Of a DNA stretch of 64,000 nt, positions 37,674-45,594 are shown in pieces; the stretch's first letter is position 1, and the number at the start of each line of letters is the position of its first letter. Location: the NCBI RefSeq assembly GCF_003326795.1, contig NZ_JPWI01000005.1, forward strand, positions 218,691 through 282,690. Direction: 5' to 3'. The translations under genes were made by a program, and so were the position numbers. This DNA is from Thalassospira profundimaris (GTDB lineage: Bacteria > Pseudomonadota > Alphaproteobacteria > Rhodospirillales > Thalassospiraceae). Below the pieces are notes generated by a model. That model saw only the letters and a program-made list of their open reading frames with translations, searched no databases and was not told the origin of the DNA.

Positions 37674-38642
37674 TCAGAGATCAAGACTGAGACGTCCGCT
37701 GCTTTGCATGCGGGATACGCAAATGCACATCTGATCGTTCTGCGCTTTCTGGCTGTCACTCAGATAGGCGTCACGATGGGACAGATCACCATCATGGGAC
37801 AACACCACCGAGGTGCAGATACCGCAATTGCCTTTTTTACAGTCGTAAAGCGGATCGATCCCCTCGTCGATCAGAACGTCCAGAATGGATTTCCCAACCG
37901 GGACGTCAAAGACTTTGCCGCTTTGGGCGAGGTGCACTTCGAAGCCGGTATCGTCAAGCTGTGCTGACGGAGTGGTGAAACGTTCGTAATGGACGTTATC
38001 CGGGGCCCAGCGATTGCGGCGGGCTGTTTCAAGGACTGCATCAATCAATCCACCCGGACCGCAAACATAGACATGCCTGTTTGCCCCCGGGGTCCCCAGA
38101 AGGGCGGAAAGTGGCATGCCACGCGTCGCGTCCCCGCCATCGAAATAAAGGCTGCAACGACCCTCGGCGCAGTCGAGTACCTCCGACATGAGTGCCATGT
38201 CATGATGGTTTCGGCTGCTGTAATGAAGGGTGAAATTCGCCCCGTCCTGTTGCAGCTGTTTGGCCATCGACAGAATGGGTGTGATGCCGATACCGCCTGC
38301 AATCAGGATTGTTTCGGTCGCATCCGGATCAAGCGGGAAGTCATTTTGCGGTTCGTCTATTTCGATGATGTTACCGACTTCGAGTGTTTCATGCATGAAA
38401 CGCGATCCGCCTTCGCCATTATCCTCGCGAAGGACGGCAATGCGATAGAGATCGCTTTGACCGGGATTGATGACGGAATAGGACCGTTTGGCTTGTTTGC
38501 CAGTTTCGTCAGTAACGCTGACCTTGATATGTGCACCCGGAGAACAGGGAGGCAAGGTTACAGAGTTATCCGCAGGGACAAGATCAAAGCCGCGTATGCG
38601 GTTTGTCAGGTCATGGATCTGTTGAATGACGGCTTTTGGCAT
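37674..38642 (-). CDS. vanB: Vanillate O-demethylase oxidoreductase-type reductase (VanB-like)
   Basis: 322 residues: FMN/FAD-binding domain (KRSYSVINPG near 51-60), NAD-binding domain (ILIAGGIGITPILSM near 112-126) and a C-terminal plant-type [2Fe-2S] domain with Cys268, Cys273, Cys276 and Cys306 or 308. It belongs to the phthalate dioxygenase reductase group and passes electrons from NADH to a Rieske oxygenase, here VanA. Two VanR-type operators lie just upstream. The vanB name rests on context plus operators. Confidence 0.85.
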   Translation of the reverse strand: MPKAVIQQIHDLTNRIRGFDLVPADNSVTLPPCSPGAHIKVSVTDETGKQAKRSYSVINPGQSDLYRIAVLREDNGEGGSRFMHETLEVGNIIEIDEPQNDFPLDPDATETILIAGGIGITPILSMAKQLQQDGANFTLHYSSRNHHDMALMSEVLDCAEGRCSLYFDGGDATRGMPLSALLGTPGANRHVYVCGPGGLIDAVLETARRNRWAPDNVHYERFTTPSAQLDDTGFEVHLAQSGKVFDVPVGKSILDVLIDEGIDPLYDCKKGNCGICTSVVLSHDGDLSHRDAYLSDSQKAQNDQMCICVSRMQSSGRLSLDL

Positions 38643-38701
38643 GGCGATTTTCCTTCCCTGATCCCCGAATTCTGTTTCGGGTGTGATTGTTGGCAGATGT
38701 C

Positions 38702-38734
38702 ATTGGATCCAGATTAGAGCAATTGGATCCAATT
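38702..38734. promoter_or_regulatory. Two VanR-type operators upstream of vanB
   Basis: ATTGGATCCA (38702-38711) and the perfect palindrome AATTGGATCCAATT (38721-38734) lie 60-92 bases before the vanB start. ATTGGATCCAAT is the vanillate-responsive VanR operator known from Caulobacter. Two adjacent sites fit strong repression. Confidence 0.85.
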
Positions 38735-38782
38735 TTGTCAAATGCTGTGCGGCAGGTGGATGAAAATCGTCCGGGGCGGCCT

Positions 38783-39511
38783 TCAGTCTTCACGCTCGAT
38801 CACGGTGAAATTTTCTGGCATGCCCTGGGTCGGGCCGAGAATATTTGTATAGCGCAGGGCCGCGTTCGCATGTTCCCGCATCAGGGATTCGGCGCGTGCG
38901 CCCTGACCGTTGTCGATTGCATCAAAGATGATGTGATGTTGCATGTGGCTGAAATTGAAACGGCGGAATTCACCAGTCATGTCATCACGGTTGAATGCGA
39001 TGGATGATACTGATGCAAAGGGCAGGTGATCGTTGCGCGAAAGGGCATCCTCAATGGCGTTGTTGCGGCTTGATTCGATGATGGTGTTGTGAAAGCGCAT
39101 ATTGAAGTCATGGTAGTTTTCCATGTCTTCATCAGTCAGATATCCCTTGGAAAACAGGGCGTCTCCGGTTGTCAGGCAGTCCAGAAGGCAGTTGCGTGCC
39201 TGTGGGGATATCCCGCGTTCGGTCGCAAGTCGGGCGGCCAGTCCTTCCAGTACGCCGCGAACCTCGATAGCGTCTGCGATCTCGGTCGGGGTGATGGCTC
39301 GCACGGTGTATCCGCGCCGGTCACCCTTGCGCAGCAGGCCTTCCTGTTCGAGGGTTCGAAAGGCGATCCGGACCGGTGTTCGGGATACGCCAAGACGTTC
39401 GGCAATCGGGATTTCCGCGACGCGTTCACCCGGAGGGAGTTCCCCGTTGGCGATCATTTTTCGCAATGTGATCAGGACTCTCTGGCCGTGTTTGGTCATG
39501 CCGCTTTCCAT
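38783..39511 (-). CDS. vanR: GntR/FadR-family regulator, VanR-like
   Basis: 242 residues from the ATG at 39511, with a second ATG at 39499. N-terminal winged helix (RKMIANGELPPGERVAEIPIAERLGVSRTPVRIAFRTLEQEGL, about 17-60) and a C-terminal FCD effector domain (EVRGVLEGLAARLAT, NYHDFNMRFHNTI, RDDMTGEFRRFNFSHMQHHIIFDAI) with the acidic and His residues used for metal or ligand binding. It is the probable repressor of vanA and vanB because the three operators here match the VanR site. Confidence 0.85.
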   Translation of the reverse strand: MESGMTKHGQRVLITLRKMIANGELPPGERVAEIPIAERLGVSRTPVRIAFRTLEQEGLLRKGDRRGYTVRAITPTEIADAIEVRGVLEGLAARLATERGISPQARNCLLDCLTTGDALFSKGYLTDEDMENYHDFNMRFHNTIIESSRNNAIEDALSRNDHLPFASVSSIAFNRDDMTGEFRRFNFSHMQHHIIFDAIDNGQGARAESLMREHANAALRYTNILGPTQGMPENFTVIERED

Positions 39512-39568
39512 CTTTGTGATTGGTCGACGATCATAGTTCAGATCGGTTTGGCAAAAAAGCGTCTTGCC

Positions 39569-39584
39569 AAATTGGATCCAATTT
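39569..39584. promoter_or_regulatory. VanR-type operator between vanR and vanA
   Basis: A perfect 16-bp palindrome AAATTGGATCCAATTT lies between the divergent vanR and vanA genes, 58 bases upstream of vanR and about 89 bases upstream of vanA. One site could control both directions. Confidence 0.88.
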
Positions 39585-39672
39585 GATTACTTTTGGAACT
39601 ATAACAAAATGACGGGTGGATAAAAATCTACCTGAGAGTAGTCGATCCGGCTTTATGCCAAGGGAGAGAAAA

Positions 39673-40686
39673 ATGTTCCTGCGTAACTTCTGGTACGTAG
39701 CGGGATGGGATGGCGAAATCGGTCGCAAGCCTGTCGCGCGTACGATCTGCAATGAAAATATCGTCCTGTATCGCCGTGCCGACCGTTCACTGGTCGCGCT
39801 TGAAGACAGCTGTCCGCATCGGTTGTTGCCGCTGAGCCAGGGCTATGTCGAAGGTGACCGGCTTGTCTGCCGTTATCACGGGCTTGAATTTGATGGCGAA
39901 GGTGCATGTGTTCATATGCCCAACCAGCAGAGCATTCATCCGGAAGCTTGTGTGCGCGCCTATCCCGTCGTTGAAAAGGACCGGTTCGTCTGGGTCTGGA
40001 TCGGTGACAAGGAAAAAGCCGACGAAGCACTTGTGCCGGAAATTCCGCATGCTTCCGAAGAAGGATGGGTGTTTGACGGCGGCACCTATGACGTCAAATG
40101 CGGGTACGAGCTGCTGGTCGACAACCTGATGGATCTTAGCCACGAGACATATGTGCATCCGTCAAGCATCGGTCAGCTGGAAATCACCGAAAGTCTGCCG
40201 ACCACGCGTTCGGATGATACCAGTGTGACGGTCGAACGCTGGATGGAAAATATCGTGCCGCCGCCCTTCTGGGCAAACAATCTCAAATCCAAGGAAATCT
40301 GTGATCGCTGGCAGATCTGTAACTTTACGCTGCCATCGAACGTTATGATCGATGTCGGGGTTGCGCTTGCCGGGACCGGTGCGCAGCAGGGAGATCGGTC
40401 AAAGGGCGTTACGGGGATTGTTGTCAACTGCATGACCCCGGAAACCGAGACCACGTGCCGTTACTATTGGGGCATGGTGCGCAATTTCGACACGCACGAC
40501 CATGGGCTGACGGAAAACATCAAGGATGCGCAGGCAAAGGTCTTTTATGAGGATCTTGAAGTGGTGGAAGGTCAGCAGGCCAATCTGTTGCGCCACCCGG
40601 AGCGCAAGCTTTTGAACTTTAACATCGATGCAGGTGGCGTGCGTGCGCGGCGCCTGATCGAGCGGGCACTTGCTGCCAATGCCTAG
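39673..40686 (+). CDS. vanA: Vanillate O-demethylase oxygenase subunit (VanA-like Rieske protein)
   Basis: 337 residues from the ATG at 39673, which has a GGGAGAG site 5 bases upstream; the longer frame from 39616 adds a non-homologous leader. Rieske ligands: Cys47/His49 (SCPHR) and Cys66/His69 (CRYHG). The mononuclear iron site lies in DNLMDLSHETYVHPSSIGQ (near 151-169). It demethylates vanillate to protocatechuate, releasing formaldehyde. The substrate is inferred from VanA-like sequence and VanR operators; related methoxy-aromatics are possible. Confidence 0.88.
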   Translation: MFLRNFWYVAGWDGEIGRKPVARTICNENIVLYRRADRSLVALEDSCPHRLLPLSQGYVEGDRLVCRYHGLEFDGEGACVHMPNQQSIHPEACVRAYPVVEKDRFVWVWIGDKEKADEALVPEIPHASEEGWVFDGGTYDVKCGYELLVDNLMDLSHETYVHPSSIGQLEITESLPTTRSDDTSVTVERWMENIVPPPFWANNLKSKEICDRWQICNFTLPSNVMIDVGVALAGTGAQQGDRSKGVTGIVVNCMTPETETTCRYYWGMVRNFDTHDHGLTENIKDAQAKVFYEDLEVVEGQQANLLRHPERKLLNFNIDAGGVRARRLIERALAANA

Positions 40687-40827
40687 CTGCTAAAGAAAGA
40701 GGAACAGGCATCGAATGCGCCTGTTCAAACAAGAGAGAAGTAGCCCAGCATCATTTTTATCGCACCAAAACCGTGTCAAGCGGGCGGGATGCTGGGTGAT
40801 TTTCAGGGAAAACGTCTGAGGTTGATC

Positions 40828-41868
40828 ATGTTAAAACGCCTGTTTGTTTCGGCAGCTGTTGCTGCCGGCTGTCTGGCCAGTGCGCTATCTGCACAGGCTG
40901 AACCGGAATTCACCTTTGTCCTTGAACATGTGCTGGGGCCGAAATCAACGGCACAAACCCAGTTCCTTGAGCCATGGGCAAAACGGATCGAAGAACAATC
41001 CGATGGCCGGATCAAGATCGAGATCTATCCGGCCATGTCACTGGGTGGCAAGCCGACCGAACTTTACAGTCATATTCGCGACGGTGCTGTCGATCTTGGC
41101 TGGAGTGCACTTGGCTATACGCCGGGTGTTTATCCCCGCAGCGAAGTTTTTGAGCTGCCATTTGTGCATACCGGTAGTGCCGCGGTCACCAATATGGCTA
41201 TCCAGGAAATCTATCAGGACTACCTGTCTCAGGATTTCGCGGATATCAAGCCGTTGTTGATTCACACACACACCGGGCAGGCGATCTTTACCACCGAGAA
41301 AAACATCCAGAGCCTTGCAGATGTAAAGGGCATGAAGCTTCGTGCGCCGTCGCGTACAGGCGCATGGATGCTTGAAAGCTGGGGTGCGCAGCCTGTCAGC
41401 ATGCCAGTACCCGATTTGCCGCAAGCCTTGTCGCTTGGGGTGGTCGACGGTGCGCTGATCCCTTATGAGGTCGCCATTCCTTTCAAAATTCAGGATATGA
41501 CGAAATATTCGATTGAGGGTACAGACGGTGTGCGTTTCGGAACCCTTGTCTTCATGTTTGCCATGAACAAGGATCGCTATGAAGCTCTTCCCGACGATCT
41601 GAAGAAAGTCATTGATGACAATTCGGGGACGCATATCGCCAAGGAAATTGGTGATGCATGGGACGCGATTGAACCGCGCGGGGCTGATATCTTTGCCAAG
41701 TCGGGTGAAGTCATCCGGCTGTCAGCGGAAGAAACCGCGAAGTTCGAAGGCAAATCAGACGAAGTCATTGATCGCTGGGTTGCCGAAATGAACGACAAGG
41801 GTGTCGATGGTGCAGCCATCGTGGAAGCCGCCCGCAAGGCAATCGCCAAATACAGCAATCAGAACTAG
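40828..41868 (+). CDS. TRAP transporter substrate-binding protein (orphan DctP)
   Basis: 346 residues from the ATG at 40828, GAGG 8 bases upstream. A Sec signal (about 1-23, cleaved near AQAEP) precedes a DctP domain: WAKRIEEQSDGRIKIEIYPAMSLGGKPTELY, DGAVDLGWSALGY and KGMKLRAPSRTGAWMLESWGA with the carboxylate-binding Arg. Next to vanA, with hairpins GAACAGGC/GCCTGTTC (40702-40726) and CCCAGCATC/GATGCTGGG (40744-40796) in between. No DctQM follows it, so it must borrow one; it probably binds an aromatic acid such as vanillate. Confidence 0.85.
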   Translation: MLKRLFVSAAVAAGCLASALSAQAEPEFTFVLEHVLGPKSTAQTQFLEPWAKRIEEQSDGRIKIEIYPAMSLGGKPTELYSHIRDGAVDLGWSALGYTPGVYPRSEVFELPFVHTGSAAVTNMAIQEIYQDYLSQDFADIKPLLIHTHTGQAIFTTEKNIQSLADVKGMKLRAPSRTGAWMLESWGAQPVSMPVPDLPQALSLGVVDGALIPYEVAIPFKIQDMTKYSIEGTDGVRFGTLVFMFAMNKDRYEALPDDLKKVIDDNSGTHIAKEIGDAWDAIEPRGADIFAKSGEVIRLSAEETAKFEGKSDEVIDRWVAEMNDKGVDGAAIVEAARKAIAKYSNQN

Positions 41869-41880
41869 GAACAGATCCAG

Positions 41881-41908
41881 GTAACCGGTTAGCTCCTTTG
41901 CCGGTTAC
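41881..41908 (+). terminator. Hairpin after the orphan dctP gene
   Basis: A perfect 8-bp stem GTAACCGG (41881-41888) / GCCGGTTAC-type arm (41901-41908) followed by CTCTTTG, 12 bases after the stop. The T-run is weak; the next hairpin is stronger. Confidence 0.5.
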
Positions 41909-41943
41909 CTCTTTGTGCGTGACGACATGATGTCTTTGCACGC

Positions 41944-41977
41944 AAAACGGCCCGGGACTTCCGGGCCGTTTTTTTTG
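41944..41977. terminator. Bidirectional terminator between dctP and dps
   Basis: AAAACGGCCCGG (41944-41955) and CCGGGCCGTTTT (41961-41972) form a long perfect stem with a 5-base loop, followed by more T. It closes the convergent genes dctP and dps. Confidence 0.9.
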
Positions 41978-42002
41978 TTTGATATCGTGATGATCGCGAT
42001 GA

Positions 42003-42473
42003 TCAGCCTTCAAGCAGGGAGCGCAGCATCCATGCGGTTTTTTCGTGGACCTGGATGCGCGTGGTCAGAAGGTCTGCGGTGGCATCATCGTCGGAACTGT
42101 CGCAGATCGGATAAAGCGAACGGGCAGTTTTGATTACGGTTTCATGCCCGGTCACCAGTTGACGGATCATGTCCTTGGCTGCCGGGACGCCTCTTTCTTC
42201 CTCGATCGAGGAAAGTTCGGCATAGGCCGAGAAACTGGCCGGGGCAAAGGCACCAAGCGAACGGATACGTTCGGCGATTTCGTCAATTGCGGTGGAAAGC
42301 TCGGTATATTGTTCTTCGAACATGGTGTGCAGGGTCTGGAACATCGGGCCGGTGACATTCCAGTGGAAGTTATGCGTCTTGAGATACAGCGCATAGGAAT
42401 CAGCCAGAACGCGGCCAAGGCCGTCGGCGATCGCAGTGCGGTTCGTTTCGTTAATTCCGATATCAATCTGCAT
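42003..42473 (-). CDS. dps: DNA-binding ferritin-like protein Dps
   Basis: 156 residues with the Dps four-helix pattern. The ferroxidase region [20 protein letters not shown] (near 34-53) supplies the His, Asp and Glu iron ligands at the dimer interface. Dps oxidises ferrous iron with hydrogen peroxide and protects DNA during stress. A perfect ATAG-N7-CTAT box, as bound by OxyR, lies 118-132 bases upstream. Confidence 0.94.
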   Translation of the reverse strand: MQIDIGINETNRTAIADGLGRVLADSYALYLKTHNFHWNVTGPMFQTLHTMFEEQYTELSTAIDEIAERIRSLGAFAPASFSAYAELSSIEEERGVPAAKDMIRQLVTGHETVIKTARSLYPICDSSDDDATADLLTTRIQVHEKTAWMLRSLLEG

Positions 42474-42590
42474 TTGCTAGCTCCTTTCGTCAGGGGTGGG
42501 GAGCCCCCGAAGGTTTACTGTGTCTCTCTGTTTGGAAAGACTATGAAACACGACGAAAATTTACGCCAATCAATAGTTTAATGATTTGCA

Positions 42591-42605
42591 ATAGATCAAC
42601 TCTAT
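42591..42605. promoter_or_regulatory. Half OxyR-type site upstream of dps
   Basis: ATAG (42591-42594) and CTAT (42602-42605) are separated by exactly 7 bases, one half of the OxyR tetramer pattern. The other half is not evident at the standard spacing. Control by OxyR is an inference. Confidence 0.4.
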
Positions 42606-42644
42606 TACAAGAACTGTGGTTATCGCATTTGCCGATGATGCCTC

Positions 42645-44705
42645 CTATTTCCCGTCAATCGCATGTTGGGATACGACCATGTCAGCCTGTTTTCCGGTCA
42701 GTTCCTGCATATGGGAATAACGGCGCGTGAAGAAACCGGTTCCCTGTGTCAGGGACCGTAATTCCGTCACCATGTCGGCGGTTTCCGAGGTTGGCATTTG
42801 CACCTCGATTTCGTCCCAGCCCTGCCAGCCATCCTTGGCGTTAAAGCCCAGTATCTGCCCGCGCCGGGTACTGACCAGACGCTGGGCCTTGGAGGTGAAA
42901 TCAGACGGGATTGAAATCGTACAATGATCGACCGGTTCCAGCAGGACCGGACCGGCAACTTTAAGGGCCTCGGTAATGGCGATGCGACCGGCCATCTGGA
43001 AGGCCTGATCGGAACTGTCGACCGCATGGAAGGACCCGTCGACCAGCTTGACGGCGACATCGACGACCGGGAAGCCAAGTGAACCTGACCGCAATCCGTC
43101 GCGGACACCTTTTTCAACGGCCGAGATATATTGTCGGGGAATGGCGCCGCCGACGATATGTTCGGAAAATTCAAAACCGTCCCCGCGGCCCTGTGGACGC
43201 AATTCAATAGCCGCATCACCGAATTGTCCATGGCCGCCGGTTTGCTTTTTATAGCGCCCGCGTGCAGATGACAGTCTGCGGATGGTTTCCTGATACCCGG
43301 TCAGAACCGGGGTTGTGGCAATTTCCAGATGATAGTGATCGCGTAACTGGGCCAGGGCACATTGCAGGTGGATATCGCCCTGTCCGGACAGGATCAACTG
43401 ACCGGTGCTTTCATGATGGCCAAAGCCAAGGGATCGGTCCTGTTCGCAAAGATGGCGAAGGGCCTCGGTCAGTTTGACATCATCGCCGGGCTTGGTGACT
43501 TCAAGCCCGGTTTCATAAAGCGGGGGCAGGGGATCGGGCCACAGATTATCCATAAGGCCATCGGTGCCGATCAGGGTTCCGGTCCGCAAATGTTCGGTCC
43601 GCGGCAGGCCGACAATTGCGCCCGTGACACCACGTTCAAGCTTTTCGTGTTTGTCAGCAATGACAGAACAGAGGCCAGAGACCTTGTCGCCGCCAAAGAC
43701 ATCACCGTTTTTAACCTGTCCCGAAAGAACACGGGCAAAACAAAACCGTCCGGCATGTGACAGGTGGACGGTTTTGAAGACTTGCAGAACAGTCTGGCTA
43801 TCGTCGGGATCAATGCCCAGGCGATGGGCGCATACGTCTGATGACGGGGCCTCGTGACGGAGTGACTTGAGAAGGCGGACAATACCGTGATCCTGTTCGG
43901 CAGATCCAAAAAAGACCGGTACGATCAGATCCTTGGCCAGATCCTGTTGGAGATTGTCATAGATGGTGTCCGGCGCCGGTGTTTGATCTTCGAGAATTTG
44001 TTCAAGCAGGTTGTCATCAAAATCGGCCAGTGTTTCCAGCAGTCCCTCGCGGGCTTCGCCTTCTCGGGATTTGAGGTTTGAAGGCATGGTGATCAGCTTG
44101 GATGGCTGACCTTCGAGATATTGATAGGCGCGTTCGGAAACAATATCGACAAAACCGGTGATGGTTTCATCATTTCCATCTGCTTCGCGGATCGGGATTT
44201 CGCGCAGGACCAGCGGACGTTCAGAGATCGATTGCAGGGCGTCAATATTGTCGCGCAGGCGGATGCCTGCATGATCGGTTTTGTTGATGAAGACCAGATG
44301 TGGAATGCGGTTGCGATCAAGAAATTTCAGGATCGGGGCCACCGTCATGACCCGGCCGGGGTCGCAATCGATCACCACAATGGCAACATCGCAGATCATG
44401 GCGGCTTCGCGGGCATCCTGGGCAAAATCAACCGAACCGGGACAATCGATGAAATGCCATTCCTCGCCCAGATAGCTTGTCTGTACGCAGGTCAGTTCGG
44501 TGCTCATTTCGCGGGTTCGGGATTGCGGATTGTTGTCGCCAACAGTGTTGTGATCACGAATGGTTCCCTTGCGGTGGATGCGCCCGGTGGCGCAGAGCAA
44601 ACTTTCAAGCAAGGATGTCTTGCCGCTGGAATAGGGGCCGATCAATGCGGCCACGCGCGGCGGATGCGGGTGGGATGATGATGTCGAACGGGCAGTATCG
44701 GGCAT
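42645..44705 (-). CDS. Elongation factor G-like GTPase (EF-G2/FusA-like)
   Basis: 686 residues from the ATG at 44705, preceded by AAGGAG; the long in-frame extension to 44936 has no family sequence. The G domain has GPYSSGKTSLLESLL (a variant P-loop, near 23-37), the DCPGSVDFAQDA switch (near 82-93) and FINKTDHAG (near 136-144). Domains II-V follow (RFCFARVLSGQVKNGD, GGHGQFGDAAIEL, GSFHAVDSSDQAF). Compared with canonical EF-G, the GHVDHGK motif is replaced and the NKMD motif is NKTD. Such EF-G-like paralogues have unclear roles in translation. Confidence 0.88.
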   Translation of the reverse strand: MPDTARSTSSSHPHPPRVAALIGPYSSGKTSLLESLLCATGRIHRKGTIRDHNTVGDNNPQSRTREMSTELTCVQTSYLGEEWHFIDCPGSVDFAQDAREAAMICDVAIVVIDCDPGRVMTVAPILKFLDRNRIPHLVFINKTDHAGIRLRDNIDALQSISERPLVLREIPIREADGNDETITGFVDIVSERAYQYLEGQPSKLITMPSNLKSREGEAREGLLETLADFDDNLLEQILEDQTPAPDTIYDNLQQDLAKDLIVPVFFGSAEQDHGIVRLLKSLRHEAPSSDVCAHRLGIDPDDSQTVLQVFKTVHLSHAGRFCFARVLSGQVKNGDVFGGDKVSGLCSVIADKHEKLERGVTGAIVGLPRTEHLRTGTLIGTDGLMDNLWPDPLPPLYETGLEVTKPGDDVKLTEALRHLCEQDRSLGFGHHESTGQLILSGQGDIHLQCALAQLRDHYHLEIATTPVLTGYQETIRRLSSARGRYKKQTGGHGQFGDAAIELRPQGRGDGFEFSEHIVGGAIPRQYISAVEKGVRDGLRSGSLGFPVVDVAVKLVDGSFHAVDSSDQAFQMAGRIAITEALKVAGPVLLEPVDHCTISIPSDFTSKAQRLVSTRRGQILGFNAKDGWQGWDEIEVQMPTSETADMVTELRSLTQGTGFFTRRYSHMQELTGKQADMVVSQHAIDGK

Positions 44706-45067
44706 TGATATCTCCTTGATCAAGAAGACCGATATCCCATGGAGCCGGATGAAGCTGGCATCGGTTCCACGTTGCTGCGGCGTCGGGCCGCCGGTCTGGA
44801 CGTTTCGGATGCCCGGTTTTGTCCGGGTTGTCATTCTGTGACGGGATGCGACTGTGCCCTGGAACAAGGCTGTTTCAAACGGGCCAGCGCCATGCGGAAC
44901 AGATTGGCGCGATGATGGTTGCCCGGTACACCCCATAAATAGATCAGGGCTGGGGTCAATAGTATCAAGGGGTTGGTGTGAATGTGCCTTGGTTTAAACA
45001 CAATTCGCCCCGAAATGGCCTAATCAGGCCTGTTTTCCCGCCTTGTTTACAAGTCATATTCTTTATT
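44706..45067. other. Gap upstream of the EF-G-like gene, no gene supported
   Basis: No credible coding frame. A short dyad GGCCT-AATC-AGGCC (45017-45030) followed by TGTTTTCCC lies just before the first small RNA candidate and could end readthrough. The rest is promoter or leader for the neighbouring genes. Confidence 0.5.
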
Positions 45068-45230
45068 GTCAGTCGAGGATATGGCCAGTCAAATCTGTCC
45101 CCCCTCACAAGGCTCGGCCGGTTGTTTTCAGGTTCGTTCCCCCACCTGAAATGCCGCGACTGACATGGTCTCCCCAAGACCGTAATGACCCCGAATAAGT
45201 TGGGGCGGGTATATCCCGCCCCTTTTTTTT
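45068..45230 (+). ncRNA. Candidate small RNA A (C-rich hairpin RNA)
   Basis: About 163 bases with a consistent fold. Closing stem GTCAGTCG (45068-45075) / CGACTGAC (45157-45164). Inside it is a C6-UCAC stretch (45099-45108) and a hairpin TTTCAGGT/ACCTGAAA (45126-45151) with loop TCGTTCCCCC. After the stem comes a hairpin GGTCT-CCCCA-AGACC (45167-45181), then a strong terminator GGGGCGGG/CCCGCCCC (45202-45222) with T8 (45223-45230). No coding frame is supported. A TATTCT box (45057-45062) could be the -10. Tandem with a paralogue at 45337-45512. Confidence 0.72.
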
Positions 45231-45336
45231 GTTTCGGGATCAGGGCAATGGGTGTTGCCGTAATTGCCCCAATTTGCCCGCAAATGGTCATCAAGCACGG
45301 ATTTTTCGGCCCCAATTACATGGCAAATTTCTAATT

Positions 45337-45512
45337 ATCGGAAGCGCAAACATCGATGCAGTGCACTCCCTCACGACGCATCGGGGCCCGGTTGAACGTT
45401 TCTTCCCCCGTAACGTTCTGACCCCACGGGCAAGGCAACGCTTCTGATCGGTCTCCCCAAGACCATCTGTCCCCAAAGCCCGGGTGAGCCCCAAGCTCCC
45501 CGGGTTTTTTTT
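45337..45512 (+). ncRNA. Candidate small RNA B (paralogue of A)
   Basis: About 176 bases with the same layout as A but different stem sequences. Closing stem ATCGGAAGCG (45337-45346) / CGCTTCTGAT (45439-45448, one G-U). Hairpin CGATGC/GCATCG (45354-45383) with CTCCCTCAC in its loop. Hairpin GAACGTT/AACGTTC (45394-45418) with loop TCTTCCCCCGT. Then GGTCT-CCCCA-AGACC (45450-45464), identical in A, and a terminator with CCCGGG and GAGC/GCTC stems (45479-45504) and T8 (45505-45512). A TCTAAT box (45330-45335) may be the -10. Confidence 0.72.
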
Positions 45513-45594
45513 GTTCGGATACGGACATTTGGACATCGTCTTGTCCGAGACAGGATGTCGAAGGCATCAAACCTTTGTGCTGCGCGCAATTTGC

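Noticed and set aside
42645..44936. Extended 763-codon form of the EF-G-like protein
   Set aside because: The ATG at 44705 has a clear AAGGAG site; the upstream 77 codons show no homology-like features.
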